DNA of 64,000 bases from JBBSDP01 sp963754335 (GCA_963754335.1 CAVWFQ010000005.1:682001-746000); one strand, 5' to 3'; shown: positions 1 through 10,894, counted from the first letter of the stretch. Notes: generated from the letters alone by a model not told the origin. Numbers and translations are program-made.

Positions 1-78
1 GAAATCGGATTGCCCCGACGATTGCCGGATTCGCGGATCAATTATGAATTGCGACGAACGCTTCGCTCTTGCAGCGAT

Positions 79-139
79 GGCTGGAGTACCAGCCAAGGTG
101 CCGGAGTACCGGCACCCACGGCTTGGAGAGCCGTGCCAC
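79..139. repeat. cluster of three short hairpins
   Basis: Three small palindromes follow one another: GGCTGGAGTACCAGCC at 79-94, GGTGCCGGAGTACCGGCACC at 97-116 and CACGGCTTGGAGAGCCGTG at 117-135 followed by CCAC. The last is a variant of the repeat found at 1715-1774 and 30785-30853. The rest of 1-317 upstream of tig shows no gene I can support. Confidence 0.7.
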
Positions 140-317
140 AATAAGGGCCGCCTGAAGTGTCACGCACTCGAAATGGGCCGATCGTTTCATCACACGTTGG
201 CAAACCCCCTCCCCCTCGCATAAGATGCCCAATTCGCTGAGTTCCATGCGCGACGGGATCTCCATCGCCATGGGTTTTGCATCTATTGCGTCCGAGGAAA
301 ATGAAGTCGAGGTTGTC

Positions 318-1692
318 ATGGCGGAAAATGAAACGGCCGTTGCTCCCGAGCAGGAAAAAGAAGAGGAATACGTCTATCCCGTGCGCATCGAGGATGCAGG
401 GCCGGCCTCCAAGAAGATCTTTGTCGAAATCCCGCGCGAGCGGATCGACGCGAAGCTCGGCGAGCAGTTCAAGGAACTCCGCCAGCAGGCGAACATCCCC
501 GGCTTTCGCATCGGCCATGCGCCGCAGAAGCTGGTCGAAAAGCGGTTCGCTCACGATGTGAGAGAACAGGTGCGCGGTGCACTGATCAGCGAGAGCTACC
601 AGCAGGCGCTGGAAAAGAATTCGCTCAAGGTGCTAGGCGAGCCGGAGTTTGAGAATCCCGACGCCATCAAACTCCCCGACGCCGGACCGCTCAGTTATTC
701 CTTTCAGGTCGAAGTGCAGCCGGACGTGAAGCTGCCGGACCTGAAAGACATGAAGATCCGCAAGCCGAAGATCGCCATCAACGACGAAAACGTGGATCAG
801 GCGATGATGAATCTCCGCAGCCAGCAGGGCGCGCTCGTTCCGGTCGAAGACCGTGGCGTGGAGAAAGACGACTACCTGATCGCGGACGTACACGTTAAAG
901 CCGAAGGGAATGTGATCACCCACCAGCACGATGCCAAGGTGGTCGTCCGTCCCGGCCGAATTGCCAGCGTTCAGATCGAGGATCTGCCCACGCAGCTTGC
1001 CGGCGCGAAGGTCGGCGAGACGCCGCACGATCAAGGTCACCGCTCCCGACGATTACGCCAACGAGGCGCTGCGCGGCAAGGAAATCGAGATCGAAATCGC
1101 CGTCAAAGACATCAAGCGGATGGAATTGGCGGAGGTCAATGAATCGTTCCTGAGCGATCTCGGTTTCAAGAACGAAGCCGACCTGCGCGAGGCGCTCCGA
1201 GACCAGATGCGACAGAAGATCGAGGATGACGTACAACAGGCGATGCGCGAGCAGGTCAACAAGTATCTCCTGGATCATGTGAACATCGAGCTGCCGGCGA
1301 AACTTTCGACCAAGCAGGCCGACCGCGTCATCAGCCGGCGCGCCGTCGACCTGATGATGCGCGGCACGCCCCAGGACCAGGTGGAAGCGAACATCGAACG
1401 TTTCCGCGGCGGGGCTCAGGAAGAGGCCGCCCGCGAGCTGAAGCTCTATTTCATTCTTCAGCAGGTGGCGACGGAGCAAAACGCCGACGTCGACGAGGAA
1501 GAGCTGAACGGCCGCATAGCGATGATCGCCGCCCAGGACGGCAAGCGCCCGGAAAAGGTGAAGCAGGAGATGGCCAAGGACGGCACCCTCACCAACCTCT
1601 ACATCCAGATGCGCGAGCAGAAGGCCATCGACAAGCTCCTGGCCGGCGCTCAGATCGAGGAAGTGGATCTGGATGCGGAGAAGAAGGCGTAA
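318..1692 (+). CDS. tig: trigger factor, frameshifted near 1020
   Basis: Ribosome-associated peptidyl-prolyl isomerase and folding chaperone for nascent chains in the cytosol. The first part (ribosome-binding domain with the signature-like PGFRIGHAP, then the FKBP-like region) is read in one frame; from about 1022 the match moves by one base to a second frame (TIKVTAPDDYANEALRGKE onward) that runs through the helical C-terminal domain to 1692. Removing one C in ACGCCGCACG restores a continuous protein of about 458 residues, the normal size. I chose ATG 318 (MAENETAV) because a GAGG lies at 309-312; ATGs at 225 and 273 are in frame but lack a good ribosome site. It sits just upstream of hisS. 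Identity is certain; whether the break is real is not. Confidence 0.9.
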
Positions 1693-1714
1693 CAGCGATC
1701 GGCATTTGCTTTTC

Positions 1715-1774
1715 GTGGCACGGGTTTCCAACCCGTGTCTTCGATTGAGGACACGGGTTGGAAACCCGTGCCAC
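1715..1774. repeat. 25-bp perfect inverted repeat (hairpin) between tig and hisS
   Basis: Arms 1715-1739 and 1750-1774 are exact reverse complements around a 10-base loop. The core GGCACGGGTTTCCAACCCGTG recurs at 30785. The hairpin ends four bases before the hisS ATG, where a ribosome site would be expected, and there is no T-run after it, so it is a poor classical terminator. Confidence 0.9.
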
Positions 1775-1778
1775 TGAG

Positions 1779-3059
1779 ATGTCCAAAATCAGCGCACCAA
1801 GGGGAACGGCGGACACCCTTCCGGCCGAGAGCTGGAAATGGCAGGCGGTCGAATCGATCGCGCGCGAAGTTTCAACGATCTATCATTTCGCCGAGATTCG
1901 CACGCCGATTTTCGAGCATACCGAACTGTTCCACCGCGGCGTCGGCGAAACCAGCGACATCGTCAACAAGGAAATGTACACCTTCGAGGATCGCGGCGAT
2001 CGTTCGATCACCCTCCGCCCGGAAGGAACCGCCGGCGTCGTCCGCGCGGCAATCGAGAACAGCCTGATCGCACAGGAGGGCGCACGGGCCAAGGTTTATT
2101 ACATCGGTCCGAATTTTCGCTACGAGCGCCCCGCTTCGGGACGTTTGCGTCAGCACCACCAGTTCGGCGTCGAGGCCTTCGGCGTCGCCGAGCCGGAGCA
2201 GGATGTCGAATGCATCCTGCTTCAGATGGATTTCTACCGTCGTTGCGGCGTAAAGGACCTGGAGCTTCAGGTGAACAGCCTCGGCGATCGCGAGAGCAAG
2301 AACCGCTATCGCGATGCCCTCGTCGCGTACCTCACTCCAAAGCAGGACCAGCTCGGCGAAGACTCGCAACGCCGGCTCGGCACCAATCCGCTGCGTATTC
2401 TCGACAGCAAGGACCCGCGCGACCAGGCCGCCTGCCAGGGTGCGCCGCCGGCCGCCGAGAGTCTTTCCGAAAAGAGCCGGGCGCATTTCGATCGCGTCCA
2501 GGAACTGCTCAAACTCTCCGGCGTTCCGTTCATCGTGAACTCTGGTCTGGTTCGTGGCTTCGATTACTACACCGAGACGCTCTGGGAAGTGACGGCCGGC
2601 GGCCTGGGCGCGCAAAACGCCATCGGCGGCGGCGGTCGATACGACAACCTCGTCGAACAACTCGGCGGCAAGGCAACGCCGGGCGTCGGCTTCGGCAGCG
2701 GAATCGAACGGCTGCTTCTTGCCCTCGAAGGACAGGGCGTGCAGATTCCCCGCCGGAAAAGCAAACTGATCTGGCTCGTCGCCCATGGAGATGATGCGCG
2801 AACAGCGAACTGGCAACTGATGGGAGAGCTGCGCGCGGCTGGGTTGGTCGCGGACATGGATGTGTCCGGCCGATCGGTCAAAGCCCAGTTCAAGGTCGCC
2901 GATCGTGAGGAAGCCGCATTTTGCGTTATCGTCGGAGACGATGAATTACAGGGCGGCACCGTCCAAGTGAAAGATTTTTCCGATGGGCAACAGCTCTCTG
3001 TTCCGCGTGCGTCGGTGGTAGAACATCTGCGGAGTAAAATTGCGCAGCGCTTAACGTAG
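1779..3059 (+). CDS. hisS: histidyl-tRNA synthetase
   Basis: Class II aminoacyl-tRNA synthetase that charges tRNA-His. About 426 residues, the family norm. Visible signatures: motif 2 region NFRYERPASGRLRQHHQFG, the histidine-specific LVRGFDYYTETLWEV, motif 3 GVGFGSGIERLLLAL, then a C-terminal anticodon-binding domain (from about residue 330). I chose ATG 1779 (MSKISAPRGTADTLP); the in-frame ATG at 1758 lies inside the palindromic repeat and would add only repeat-encoded residues. No clear Shine-Dalgarno is present because the repeat occupies that place. The TAG stop at 3057-3059 falls in the first bases of the next palindromic repeat. Confidence 0.97.
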   Translation: MSKISAPRGTADTLPAESWKWQAVESIAREVSTIYHFAEIRTPIFEHTELFHRGVGETSDIVNKEMYTFEDRGDRSITLRPEGTAGVVRAAIENSLIAQEGARAKVYYIGPNFRYERPASGRLRQHHQFGVEAFGVAEPEQDVECILLQMDFYRRCGVKDLELQVNSLGDRESKNRYRDALVAYLTPKQDQLGEDSQRRLGTNPLRILDSKDPRDQAACQGAPPAAESLSEKSRAHFDRVQELLKLSGVPFIVNSGLVRGFDYYTETLWEVTAGGLGAQNAIGGGGRYDNLVEQLGGKATPGVGFGSGIERLLLALEGQGVQIPRRKSKLIWLVAHGDDARTANWQLMGELRAAGLVADMDVSGRSVKAQFKVADREEAAFCVIVGDDELQGGTVQVKDFSDGQQLSVPRASVVEHLRSKIAQRLT

Positions 3060-3115
3060 CACGGGCGTCCCGCCCGTGTGTCTCTAGGCTGCATGGGCGG
3101 GACGCCCATGCCACG
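3055..3115. repeat. double palindrome overlapping hisS stop
   Basis: Two units, CACGGGCGTCCCGCCCGTG and CATGGGCGGGACGCCCATG, each self-complementary and also complementary to each other, span 3055-3115. The left end ACGTAGC differs by one base from the mirror ACGTGGC at the right end; that A makes the hisS stop codon. Confidence 0.85.
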
Positions 3116-3123
3116 TTATTGAA

Positions 3124-3894
3124 TTGCAGGGATGCGTGTCGACTCCATCGATCACTCACGAAATCGATTATGCGCCGACACCGACATGGTATCGCCGGAG
3201 ATGGTTCAATCGTGCATGCTGGATTGGCACTTTGATCGTGCTGATCGGCGCTTCGATTTTCTGGTGGCCTACCCTCAGGGCACGCATTGAAATCTTTTTG
3301 GCCCAACGGCGCTGCCTCAAGTACACAGCGCCACCTGGCCAGATTGTCTACGAATCGATGCCGGGCAGCAGTACGGCGGGCACGCCTGCATTCTGGCCGC
3401 CGCGGGCGACGTTCCCCTCTGATTTGTCTGCCTACTACGCAGCGGAGAATCTGACTGTCACTCCCGAAGCTACCATTTTTCTCCATGAGCGCGTCAGTCG
3501 GTCGGGAAAAAGACGTCTGGTTGTGGTAAACGGGTCGCGCCCGACGGCGTGGGTAACTAATCGTTTTTTCCAGGATCTTTCGAAGACCCCTTATCTGACG
3601 CTCGGGGTACGTTTGTTTTCGCTCGCCGCTCCTCTACAGGATGCCAGCGAATCGACGCCTCAGCTGCGAAAGGGATACGAGGGCATCATCGATGTGACAC
3701 GAATCAACGCGGGTCAACCGGATCCAATTGACTTGTCCCATTTTACGTTCGTCGTCGTAACGCTCGAGAAAACGCTCCACTTCGACGGCTGGCTCCAGGA
3801 TGACGACACCGTCAAGCTTGAGCCACGAGAGGGGTATCCGCCTCCATCGATGTCGGCAACGACACCCTCCGCTTCGACCGCGCCATCGCAGTAA
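3124..3894 (+). CDS. hypothetical single-pass membrane protein
   Basis: Not recognised. 256 codons from TTG 3124; GTG 3136 (MSTPSITHEID) is an equally possible start and an AGGGA at 3128-3132 lies close to it. A short basic N-terminus (YRRRWFNRA) is followed by one membrane segment (about residues 30-50, WIGTLIVLIGASIFWW) and a soluble, probably periplasmic region of about 190 residues with no motif I know. It follows hisS on the same strand after a palindromic repeat and converges on the minus-strand gene ending at 3907. Confidence 0.7.
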   Translation: MQGCVSTPSITHEIDYAPTPTWYRRRWFNRACWIGTLIVLIGASIFWWPTLRARIEIFLAQRRCLKYTAPPGQIVYESMPGSSTAGTPAFWPPRATFPSDLSAYYAAENLTVTPEATIFLHERVSRSGKRRLVVVNGSRPTAWVTNRFFQDLSKTPYLTLGVRLFSLAAPLQDASESTPQLRKGYEGIIDVTRINAGQPDPIDLSHFTFVVVTLEKTLHFDGWLQDDDTVKLEPREGYPPPSMSATTPSASTAPSQ

Positions 3895-3906
3895 ATGAAA
3901 CGCGTC

Positions 3907-5935
3907 TCATTCGGGCTTTGCCGGCGTCAGCGTCACCGAGAGCAGGTTCATGATATGACCATGCGGCGTGGCGGTTGGCTTGATCGAAAGTATCTCGTTG
4001 CCGCCCGCCAGATGAATCCTTCCTGCGTCCTGCTGTGACCAGCTCAACCATCCCCCGACGTCATCGATATGTCCCGCAAGCACGGCTCCGTTTACGGTCA
4101 GGTCATAGGTTGAGCCGTTGGATTCGGGCCCCGCGGCAAAACCGAGTTGAACGTCATAGTCGCCGGGGCTGGCGACGAATTTCCACGACGGATAATCGCC
4201 AGGTGAATCCCATCGGCCCAGAAAAGTGCCGGCAATCTGGTTTTCGCGGGCGATCTCTGAAATCGTGGGACCATGAAGATCGGCGCTATCGGGCATGAGG
4301 TGAATGACGCCGTCTGCGTCGGCAGCGAGGCGCCGCGGGAGCATCTGGGCAAACTCGATGGGTTCGTGATAGAAAGCCGAAGGGGGGATCGCCCGGGGAC
4401 GCGTAGCGCCCGGCAGCACCCAGCCCAGTCCCACATGCGCCCCGAAGTTGAGCTGAAAATACTCGACTTTCAATTCGAGCGGTTCGGCGCCGAAGACCGC
4501 CGTCGCGGTCTCCGAAAAAGTGCCCGCTTCCCATTTGTTGATCAGTTCGTTGTCGCCAATCCAGATCCGCACGCCGTCATCCGAGCGCGCAAGGATTTTG
4601 AAAGTGCCCGGCGCCGGCGCTTTCAGCCAGCCCGCCCATCGGATCGAAAAGAAATCATGCCGCAAGGCCGGATCGGGCGGCCCCGAGCTCCAATCCCAGT
4701 CGATGAACGAATCGGTGCGGGTCCGCACGAGCCGGCCAAAGTTCTGGCGCGGTAAATCTCTGTCGACAGGCCATGCTGAAGCTGCGGGCCGACGATCTGG
4801 GCCACGTTTTTCTCGGCGGTGAGTTTCGTCAAGCCGGTGAGGGAAGGCGCGGCGGCGCGATACCATTTGCAGGCACGGCGCAGCATCGATGCCTTTGCAA
4901 ACCCACTCTGTTTTTCAGACGCGGACATCCAGGCTTCGGCCGCCGCGGTTTGGGCGCGCGCATCGGCATTCTCAGCGGCCAGGTCCTTCTGCGCCGCTGT
5001 CATTAACAGGGCATCCGACCCCTTGGCGAGCAGCGGCAAACCTCTCGCCCAGAGGCCGCAGGAAAAGGCGTAAAACCCCCCGATCGCGCCGCAGGCCTCT
5101 GCGTCGTCGGGGGAAACCTTCAATTTCCCCGCCGCGCCCGAAATCTGGACAGATTTGTCGGCGATGTCCCTGGTTTGATCGGACCAATCGGCCGCCCAGG
5201 CCTGCAACGCGGCTTCATGCGATTTGCGCGACAGTGACTGCGCCGCCATGGCAATTTTCGCCGCATCCGCGTACCGGCCGGCCTCCACGGCTTCGGCGGT
5301 CAGTGAAAGCGCCGCGTACGCCGCCATGTGAGCGTTCCATGGCGACGTCGTTGGGTCGCCTGCTGCAGCAACCAGCGCATTCTGAGCCATCCCGATCCGA
5401 TCGATCGCGAAAACCCAACTCATTTCGTCGATCGCTTCCAGCGCGTCGATCAGATCTTTTCCGGCCGTGCACGCCTCAATCCCGTCGCGATAGAGGACAA
5501 ACCGCGTTGCGGCGTCGTTTCCTGCTTCGCGGGCTTCGCCCAGAAGGTGGACGCCGAGGACGGCCTTATCGGCCGGAGCCTTTCGCGAAAACTCATCCTT
5601 ATAAACCTCGCGCACAAGCTTCTCGGCCTCCTTGCAGGCGGCGTCACTCGGCGCCGCAATCGGGTAACGCACCGGCTTGCCCGGACCCACTGCCGCCGGA
5701 CGGATGCGCGGCGGAGGGGGAGGCGGTTGGGCGCGGCCGGCGGCGCGGGAAGGCCTGGTTGATCCGGATGCGGACTGGGGCGATGTTCCAGTTCCGGCAC
5801 GCTGGCCGGCTTGTAATCGTCATCGAAAATGCTGCCGGCGCGGACCGATCGCGATGCGCAGATTGCGATCGCCGCCGCCAAAAAGGCGGCCAAAGTCCCT
5901 GGTACCACTCGAGCATTTCCCAGATCGCTCTTCAA
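3907..5935 (-). CDS. secreted helical-repeat/PA14 protein, copy A (frameshifted)
   Basis: Predicted exported protein of about 675 residues, downstream partner of copy B. Order: signal peptide (AAFLAAAIAICASRSVRA), SIFDDDYKP, a proline-rich stretch, a helical domain with ADKAVLGVHLLGEAREAGND and GLPLLAKGSDALL, a PA14 domain (FFSIRWAGWLKAPAPGTFKI...DDGVRIWI...LGWVLPG...YHEPIEFAQM), and a beta-rich C-terminal module (WKFVASPGDYDVQLGFAAGP) that looks like a CBM. Frameshifts near 5730 (in a G-rich run) and near 4750 break the frame. I chose TTG 5935 because GGAGGAGA lies directly upstream and the same arrangement occurs in copy B. PA14 domains usually bind carbohydrate; substrate unknown. Confidence 0.8.
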
Positions 5936-5952
5936 TCGTCTCCTCCGCGCAA

Positions 5953-7962
5953 TCAGTCCTGCTTTACCGGCGTCAGCGTGATCGTCTGGAGATTCATGAT
6001 GCGATTCCGCGGCATTGAAGTCGCCTTGATCGAAAGTGTCTGGTTTCCCCCGCCGAGATGGATTCGCCCGACATCCTGCTGTGCCCAGTTGAACCAGCCG
6101 CCGCTGTCGTTGATCGTGCCGCTTAGTGTCGCGCCATTGACCGTCATGGCATAGGTGGCGCCGTTGCATTCGCCGGCGGCGGCAAACCCCAATTGAACGT
6201 CGTAATCGCCGGGGGCGGCGATGAATTTCCATGAGGCCGAATCTTCAATCGCGAACCAGTCTCCCAGGCAATCCACCGGGTTGGCCTCGGCCGCCTCGCG
6301 GAGGTTCGGCCCGCCAATGTCAGCAGAATCCGGATTCAACTGAATGACGCCGTCGCTCACGGCCTTCAGCGGCGGCTTCAACATCTGGGCAAACTCGATC
6401 GGTTCATGATATAGCGCGGAGGCCGGTATGCGCGCGGTCGATTGGCGCCCGGGATGAGCCATCCGAGTCCCATGTGAGCCTGGCCACGGTCCTGGAAATA
6501 CTCGACGCAGAGCGCAGCCGGATCGGCGCCGAGACTGACCGTCACAGTCTCCGACAAAGGCCCTTCCCCCCAGTGATTGATCACCTCTTTTCCATCGACC
6601 CAAACGCGCATGCCGTCATCAGAAAGTGCGATAATTTTGTAAACGCCCGGCGAAGGCACTTTAAGCCAGCCGCTCCAGCGGACGGAGTAATGCTCGTGGC
6701 GCACCAGTGGGTCGGGCGGCGTTGTGTCCCAGTTAAAGTCTATCGCCGGATCGACGCGAGTTCGTACCTGGCCAACGAGGATCGGCGATCGAAAAATCTC
6801 CGCGGTCAGCCCGTGCTGAAGTTGCGGCGCAACGATCTGGCCGATGCCCTTCTCAGCGGTGAGTTTCGTCAATCCGCTCAGTTGAGGCAGGGCGTTGCGG
6901 TACCACTTACACGCGCACCGTTGCATGGCATCTTTCGCAACGCCGGTCTGTTTGTTCGAGAGCAACATCCATTGATCCGCGAGTCCGGACTGCGCCGCGC
7001 CATCGGCTTCCGCAGCAATAAGGTCCCTCGCCGCGATCGACTTGAGCGCCGCGTCCGAACCTTTGGCGAGCATTGGCAAGCCCTTCTCCCAGAAGCCGCA
7101 CCAGAAGCAGTAAAACGCGCCGAGTTCCCCGTAAGCAGCCGGATCATCCGGCGTTGATTTGAGTCTTGACGCCGCAAGGGAAATCTCCTTGGACTTTTCC
7201 TCTATTTCATGCGCCTGGTCGGACCATGCCGAGGCCCACGCTGTCAGCGCCGGCTCGTGCGATTTTCGCGCCAGCGACTGAGCCGCCGACGCAAGTTTCG
7301 CGGCCTCGGCGTATCGTCCGGCTGCAATCGCTTCGGCGGCGAGCGGGAGCGCCGCGCTCGCGGCCTGGTACGCAGTCGACGGAGTCGTCGAGGGATCGCC
7401 GGCGGCCGCGGAAAACTGGTTGAGCGCCATTCCGAAGCGATCGACCGCAAAAATCCATCCCATCTCGTCGACGCCCTGAAGCGCGTGCATCACATCCCTG
7501 CCCGAGCACGCATCGATCGCATCGCGATACAGGACGTAGCGCGTGACGGCGTCGTTGTTCTCTTCCCGTGCTTCCCCCAGAAGGTGCAGCCCAAGGGCCA
7601 CTTTGTCGGCGGCCGTCTTGCGCGAGATCTCATCCTTGTAAACACTGCGAACAAGTTTCTCCGCTTCCTGGCAGGACGATTCGCTCGGTACTGCCATCGG
7701 ATAACGCACCGGCTTGGCCGGACCGACTGCCGGCGGCCGAATACGCGGCGGAGCCGGAGGTGGTTGGGGCGCGGCGGGGGGAGGCGCAGGAAGGCTTGGT
7801 TGATCCGGTCGCGGACTGGGACGATGTTCCGGTTTCGGCGCTGGTCGGTTTATAATCGTCGTCGAAGATGCTGCCGGCGCGCGCGGCGGGCGAGAAACCA
7901 AGGGCAAGGAGGGCCGCCGCAAACAGCGTGAAGACGCCGCGATTTAGTCGAGGATTTCCCAA
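5953..7962 (-). CDS. secreted helical-repeat/PA14 protein, copy B (frameshifted)
   Basis: Paralogue of copy A with the same order: signal peptide (FTLFAAALLALGFSPAARA), GSIFDDDYKP, proline-rich linker, helical domain with GLHLLGEAREENND and GLPMLAKGSDAAL, PA14 (HYSVRWSGWLKVPSPGVYK...DDGMRVWVDGKEV), then WKFIAAPGDYDVQLGFAAAG. Two compensating frameshifts, near 7855 and near 6430, keep the total length a multiple of three. The TTG start at 7962 follows GGAGG by five bases. Its stop is 17 bases from the start of copy A, so the two form an operon and probably arose by tandem duplication. A third, more distant member lies at 58945-60480. Confidence 0.8.
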
Positions 7963-8250
7963 CGAGACCTCCACGGTACAACACGAGCCGTGATCCGGCA
8001 CGATCATAACCCCTCTCATCGATCTGAGCATTGATGTTTTACTCGCGCCACGGCGTGGGCGCCGCGGCTAAAGCGAAGAATTTAGCGGAGCGCAAATCCA
8101 CGTCCAGCGAGCAAGTTACGCGTTTACCATACGCTTTCGCCAAGTCCATTCTATCTGCGAACCTCTTGCGGTGTCTGAATATCGAATGGGAAGCGGACCG
8201 CTGTTTCGATAGACTCTTACGGCCCACTGACTGCCTGTCGGGAGTGAAGC

Positions 8251-9252
8251 ATGACGTATATTCCCCCTTCTCCGCATCGATTTCCCGCCATGCCGAAAGG
8301 CATCTGGCGGCGGATCGCTCCGTGGGTGATGCGGACGGCGTTCACGATCACGTTCTGCTGGGCCGCCGGCGGCGGACCGCGCAACGCGGCGCTGGCCACC
8401 CCCGCCACCAAGGCTTGGTTCGACGCGCGCAATGTCTGCATCTTCCCTCTTTCGCCCGGCAAGCTCCCCACCTCCCGCCAGGAACTGAACGATTCGATGG
8501 TCACCGCCTGGCAGAAGGCGATCACCCTCCCCGATCCCTCCCGGATCGTGCAGATCAATGGCGGCCGCTATCCCGCGGTCGACTCGCTCCGCATCGATCT
8601 GTCCGATGGAAAGATGGAGACCAGCAAGGGCAAGAAGGCCGACAAGGTTCGTCCCGACAACAAGCCTAAGAGCCGGCTTGGCGTCGGACGCTTCGACTTC
8701 GTTTGTCAGCCGCTGCTCTGCGAAGAGGCGAAGCTGAACGTGAATCTCTCCGCCGAGCGCGTCCGGCTTGATCTCGAGCATGACAAGCAGGGACATCCGA
8801 TTCTCCTGCTGGCCGACGCCCAGACGGGGACGCTCCACTTCGACGCCACCAGCGACGATCTGGAGCGCGTCGTCCTGGCGATGGCCCGCGAAGCCGCCGG
8901 GCCGTACGGCGTCGATATCGTCAGCGACAGCATCAGGATCGAGGCGAAAACGCCGCGCTCGGTTTCCCTGACCCTTCACGTTAAGACCCGAGTCGCTTTG
9001 ATCCCCGCCGGCATGACGTTCAAGGCCCACGTCGATATCGACGATGCGATGAACGCCAAACTAACCGGCCTCAAAATCGACGGCGACGAGGCCCTCGGCC
9101 CCCTTATTGTCGGCCTCCTCCGGCCCGGCCTGGCCAAGTACGAAGGAAAGAGCCGTCCGCTGATCAGCTTTCCGTCCCACGAAATGCAGTTGCATGATGT
9201 CGCGGTCACGATCGATGACTCAGTCCATCTGACGGCGGCGTTTGGGAATTGA
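8251..9252 (+). CDS. hypothetical exported protein
   Basis: 333 residues, start ATG 8251 with GGAG seven bases upstream. An N-terminal hydrophobic stretch (about residues 24-42) may be a signal or anchor. The middle contains VNLSAERVRLDLEHDKQGH and the last third LKIDGDEALGPLIVGLLRPGL, a layout that reminds me of lipid-binding DUF2993-type proteins, but this is a weak impression. The preceding 288 bases (7963-8250) separate it from the divergent PA14 operon and hold no gene I can see. Confidence 0.7.
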   Translation: MTYIPPSPHRFPAMPKGIWRRIAPWVMRTAFTITFCWAAGGGPRNAALATPATKAWFDARNVCIFPLSPGKLPTSRQELNDSMVTAWQKAITLPDPSRIVQINGGRYPAVDSLRIDLSDGKMETSKGKKADKVRPDNKPKSRLGVGRFDFVCQPLLCEEAKLNVNLSAERVRLDLEHDKQGHPILLLADAQTGTLHFDATSDDLERVVLAMAREAAGPYGVDIVSDSIRIEAKTPRSVSLTLHVKTRVALIPAGMTFKAHVDIDDAMNAKLTGLKIDGDEALGPLIVGLLRPGLAKYEGKSRPLISFPSHEMQLHDVAVTIDDSVHLTAAFGN

Positions 9253-9263
9253 GGAGAGTTCCT

Positions 9264-9291
9264 CACCGCCGAGACACGAAGAGCGCCGAGG
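9264..9291. repeat. half copy of ACCGCGAAGGCACGAAGA-type repeat
   Basis: CACCGCCGAGACACGAAGAGCGCCGAGG resembles one arm of the inverted repeat at 60568-60691. No matching second arm is nearby. Confidence 0.5.
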
Positions 9292-9322
9292 ATAATTTAA
9301 AAGGTTCTAAACAGGAATCCTG

Positions 9323-10894
9323 ATGTGCAAGACTTCTGGATTGCTTGTTTTTTTTGCACTCGCGCCCGGCGCTCTGGCGCCGGCATGTGCCCGTGAATCA
9401 ACTTTCGACGTCACCGCCTACGGCGCCAAAGGCGACGGCGTAACCGATGACACTCCCGCGATTCACCGGACGATCGACGCGGCCCAGGCCGCCGGGGGAG
9501 GCGTCGTTTATTTTCCGGCTCGCACGTATCTGCTGGATTCATTTCACCCGAGCAGCCATCCCTGGATGTTCTACAACCTCGTTATCGACTCGAATGTGAT
9601 GCTCTCCGGCGACCCGGGCGCCAAACTCCTTCAGGGACCGAATGGCCGGCACGCAATCCTGCCCGGAGCCACGGAAGTGCGCAATACCATGCTCGCTTTC
9701 GGCCCCCGCTTCGAAACCATTCGATTTCAGAAACCCGAATTCAACGGCGGCTTTGATGCGCTCAATGCGACGAATTCCAACGACTCCAAGATCACTCTCT
9801 CAAAGGTGAAGAACGCTTCTCATTTTTCGCCCGGTGACTACGTGGCGATCTACGCGCAGACAACCGGCGATGTCATACCCACCGAAACTTCACGGATCAC
9901 GTCCGTGAATGCCTCCACAGGGGTGATCAGCCTTGAGTCTCCTCTCGCCCGTTCATTCCCGACTCCCTCGATCGCGAACGTAACGCGCCTCGCAACGACG
10001 CGCGTCGGAATCAGAAACCTGATAGTGCAGGGAGCCGAGCCGTTGGCGGTGACGGAAACATTCGGGTTCACCGCCGAAAACGATCAATTCATCAGCGACA
10101 TGTCGATCGGCGGAGGAAATGTCTACGGCTTGAATCTCAACACACTCCACGATTTCCGTTTCGCGGGAAATGTCATTGCGTCGATTGGTCTCGGTTTCCC
10201 CGGGATTGAACTGCCCCAGCGAAACAGCCAATACGGCGTTCTTCAAAACAACCGCTTTGTCGTAAAGCAGATGGGGATGGGAGAATACGCGGCTCACTGG
10301 AAAATCACGAATAACGACATCACGCTGCACCCCGACAGCAAGACCGCGGTAGGCCTCTTTTTCGGCGGGTACGACATCATTTTCAGCAATAACCTGGTTC
10401 GCGGCGACAACCTGACCGGCGGCGGCGGGCTTGGATCGTTCGTCGCCGATTTCAACGCCCCGGATTTTTACGCTGCATACGTCGGCAAAATCGTCATCAC
10501 GAATAATGCGTTCGTCTGCCAGGCCGACGGCAATTCATGCCTCGGCCTTTTTGCCCCCGACACCGTCGTGACCGGGAACACCTTCACCGTAAGAGGTTCG
10601 GCGCGGGGCATTCACGCCGAGGGTCCGCTGCCGCAATCCCTTACGATTCAGAACAACACGCTTTCGATGGATTCGGGAGATGGAATGGTGATCGTATCGC
10701 CGAAGCGCGACGGCTCGACGATCACCGGCAATTCGATTTCCGGCACGGCCGGCGCGACTGGAATCGTCATTTCGTCGCCGCAAACACCCAACGCGGGATC
10801 GGACGTGATTTCGAACAACACGTTCCGGGGATTCACGAAACGTGTCTCGATCGATTTGACGAAACACCCCAAATCAGTTGTGAAATCGAATTAG
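9323..10894 (+). CDS. pectate-lyase-like right-handed beta-helix protein
   Basis: Exported 523-residue protein. A signal peptide (LLVFFALAPGALAPACA) is followed by the typical opening of the Pectate_lyase_3/GH28-like superfamily, FDVTAYGAKGDGVTDDTPAI (about residues 28-48), and GGGVVYFPARTYLL. The rest is rich in Asn/Gly/Ile/Val repeats such as ITNNDITLHP and VVTGNTF that fit stacked beta-helix coils. Likely a polysaccharide lyase or hydrolase, or a carbohydrate epimerase; catalytic residues cannot be assigned by eye. AGGA precedes the ATG at good spacing. Its end overlaps the convergent AraC gene by four bases. Confidence 0.85.
   Translation: MCKTSGLLVFFALAPGALAPACARESTFDVTAYGAKGDGVTDDTPAIHRTIDAAQAAGGGVVYFPARTYLLDSFHPSSHPWMFYNLVIDSNVMLSGDPGAKLLQGPNGRHAILPGATEVRNTMLAFGPRFETIRFQKPEFNGGFDALNATNSNDSKITLSKVKNASHFSPGDYVAIYAQTTGDVIPTETSRITSVNASTGVISLESPLARSFPTPSIANVTRLATTRVGIRNLIVQGAEPLAVTETFGFTAENDQFISDMSIGGGNVYGLNLNTLHDFRFAGNVIASIGLGFPGIELPQRNSQYGVLQNNRFVVKQMGMGEYAAHWKITNNDITLHPDSKTAVGLFFGGYDIIFSNNLVRGDNLTGGGGLGSFVADFNAPDFYAAYVGKIVITNNAFVCQADGNSCLGLFAPDTVVTGNTFTVRGSARGIHAEGPLPQSLTIQNNTLSMDSGDGMVIVSPKRDGSTITGNSISGTAGATGIVISSPQTPNAGSDVISNNTFRGFTKRVSIDLTKHPKSVVKSN

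Noticed and set aside
1735..1816. Short protein frames across the tig-hisS gap (readings like TGWKPVP, VSNPCP)
   Set aside because: These peptides are translations of the palindromic repeat and recur wherever it occurs; they are not genes.
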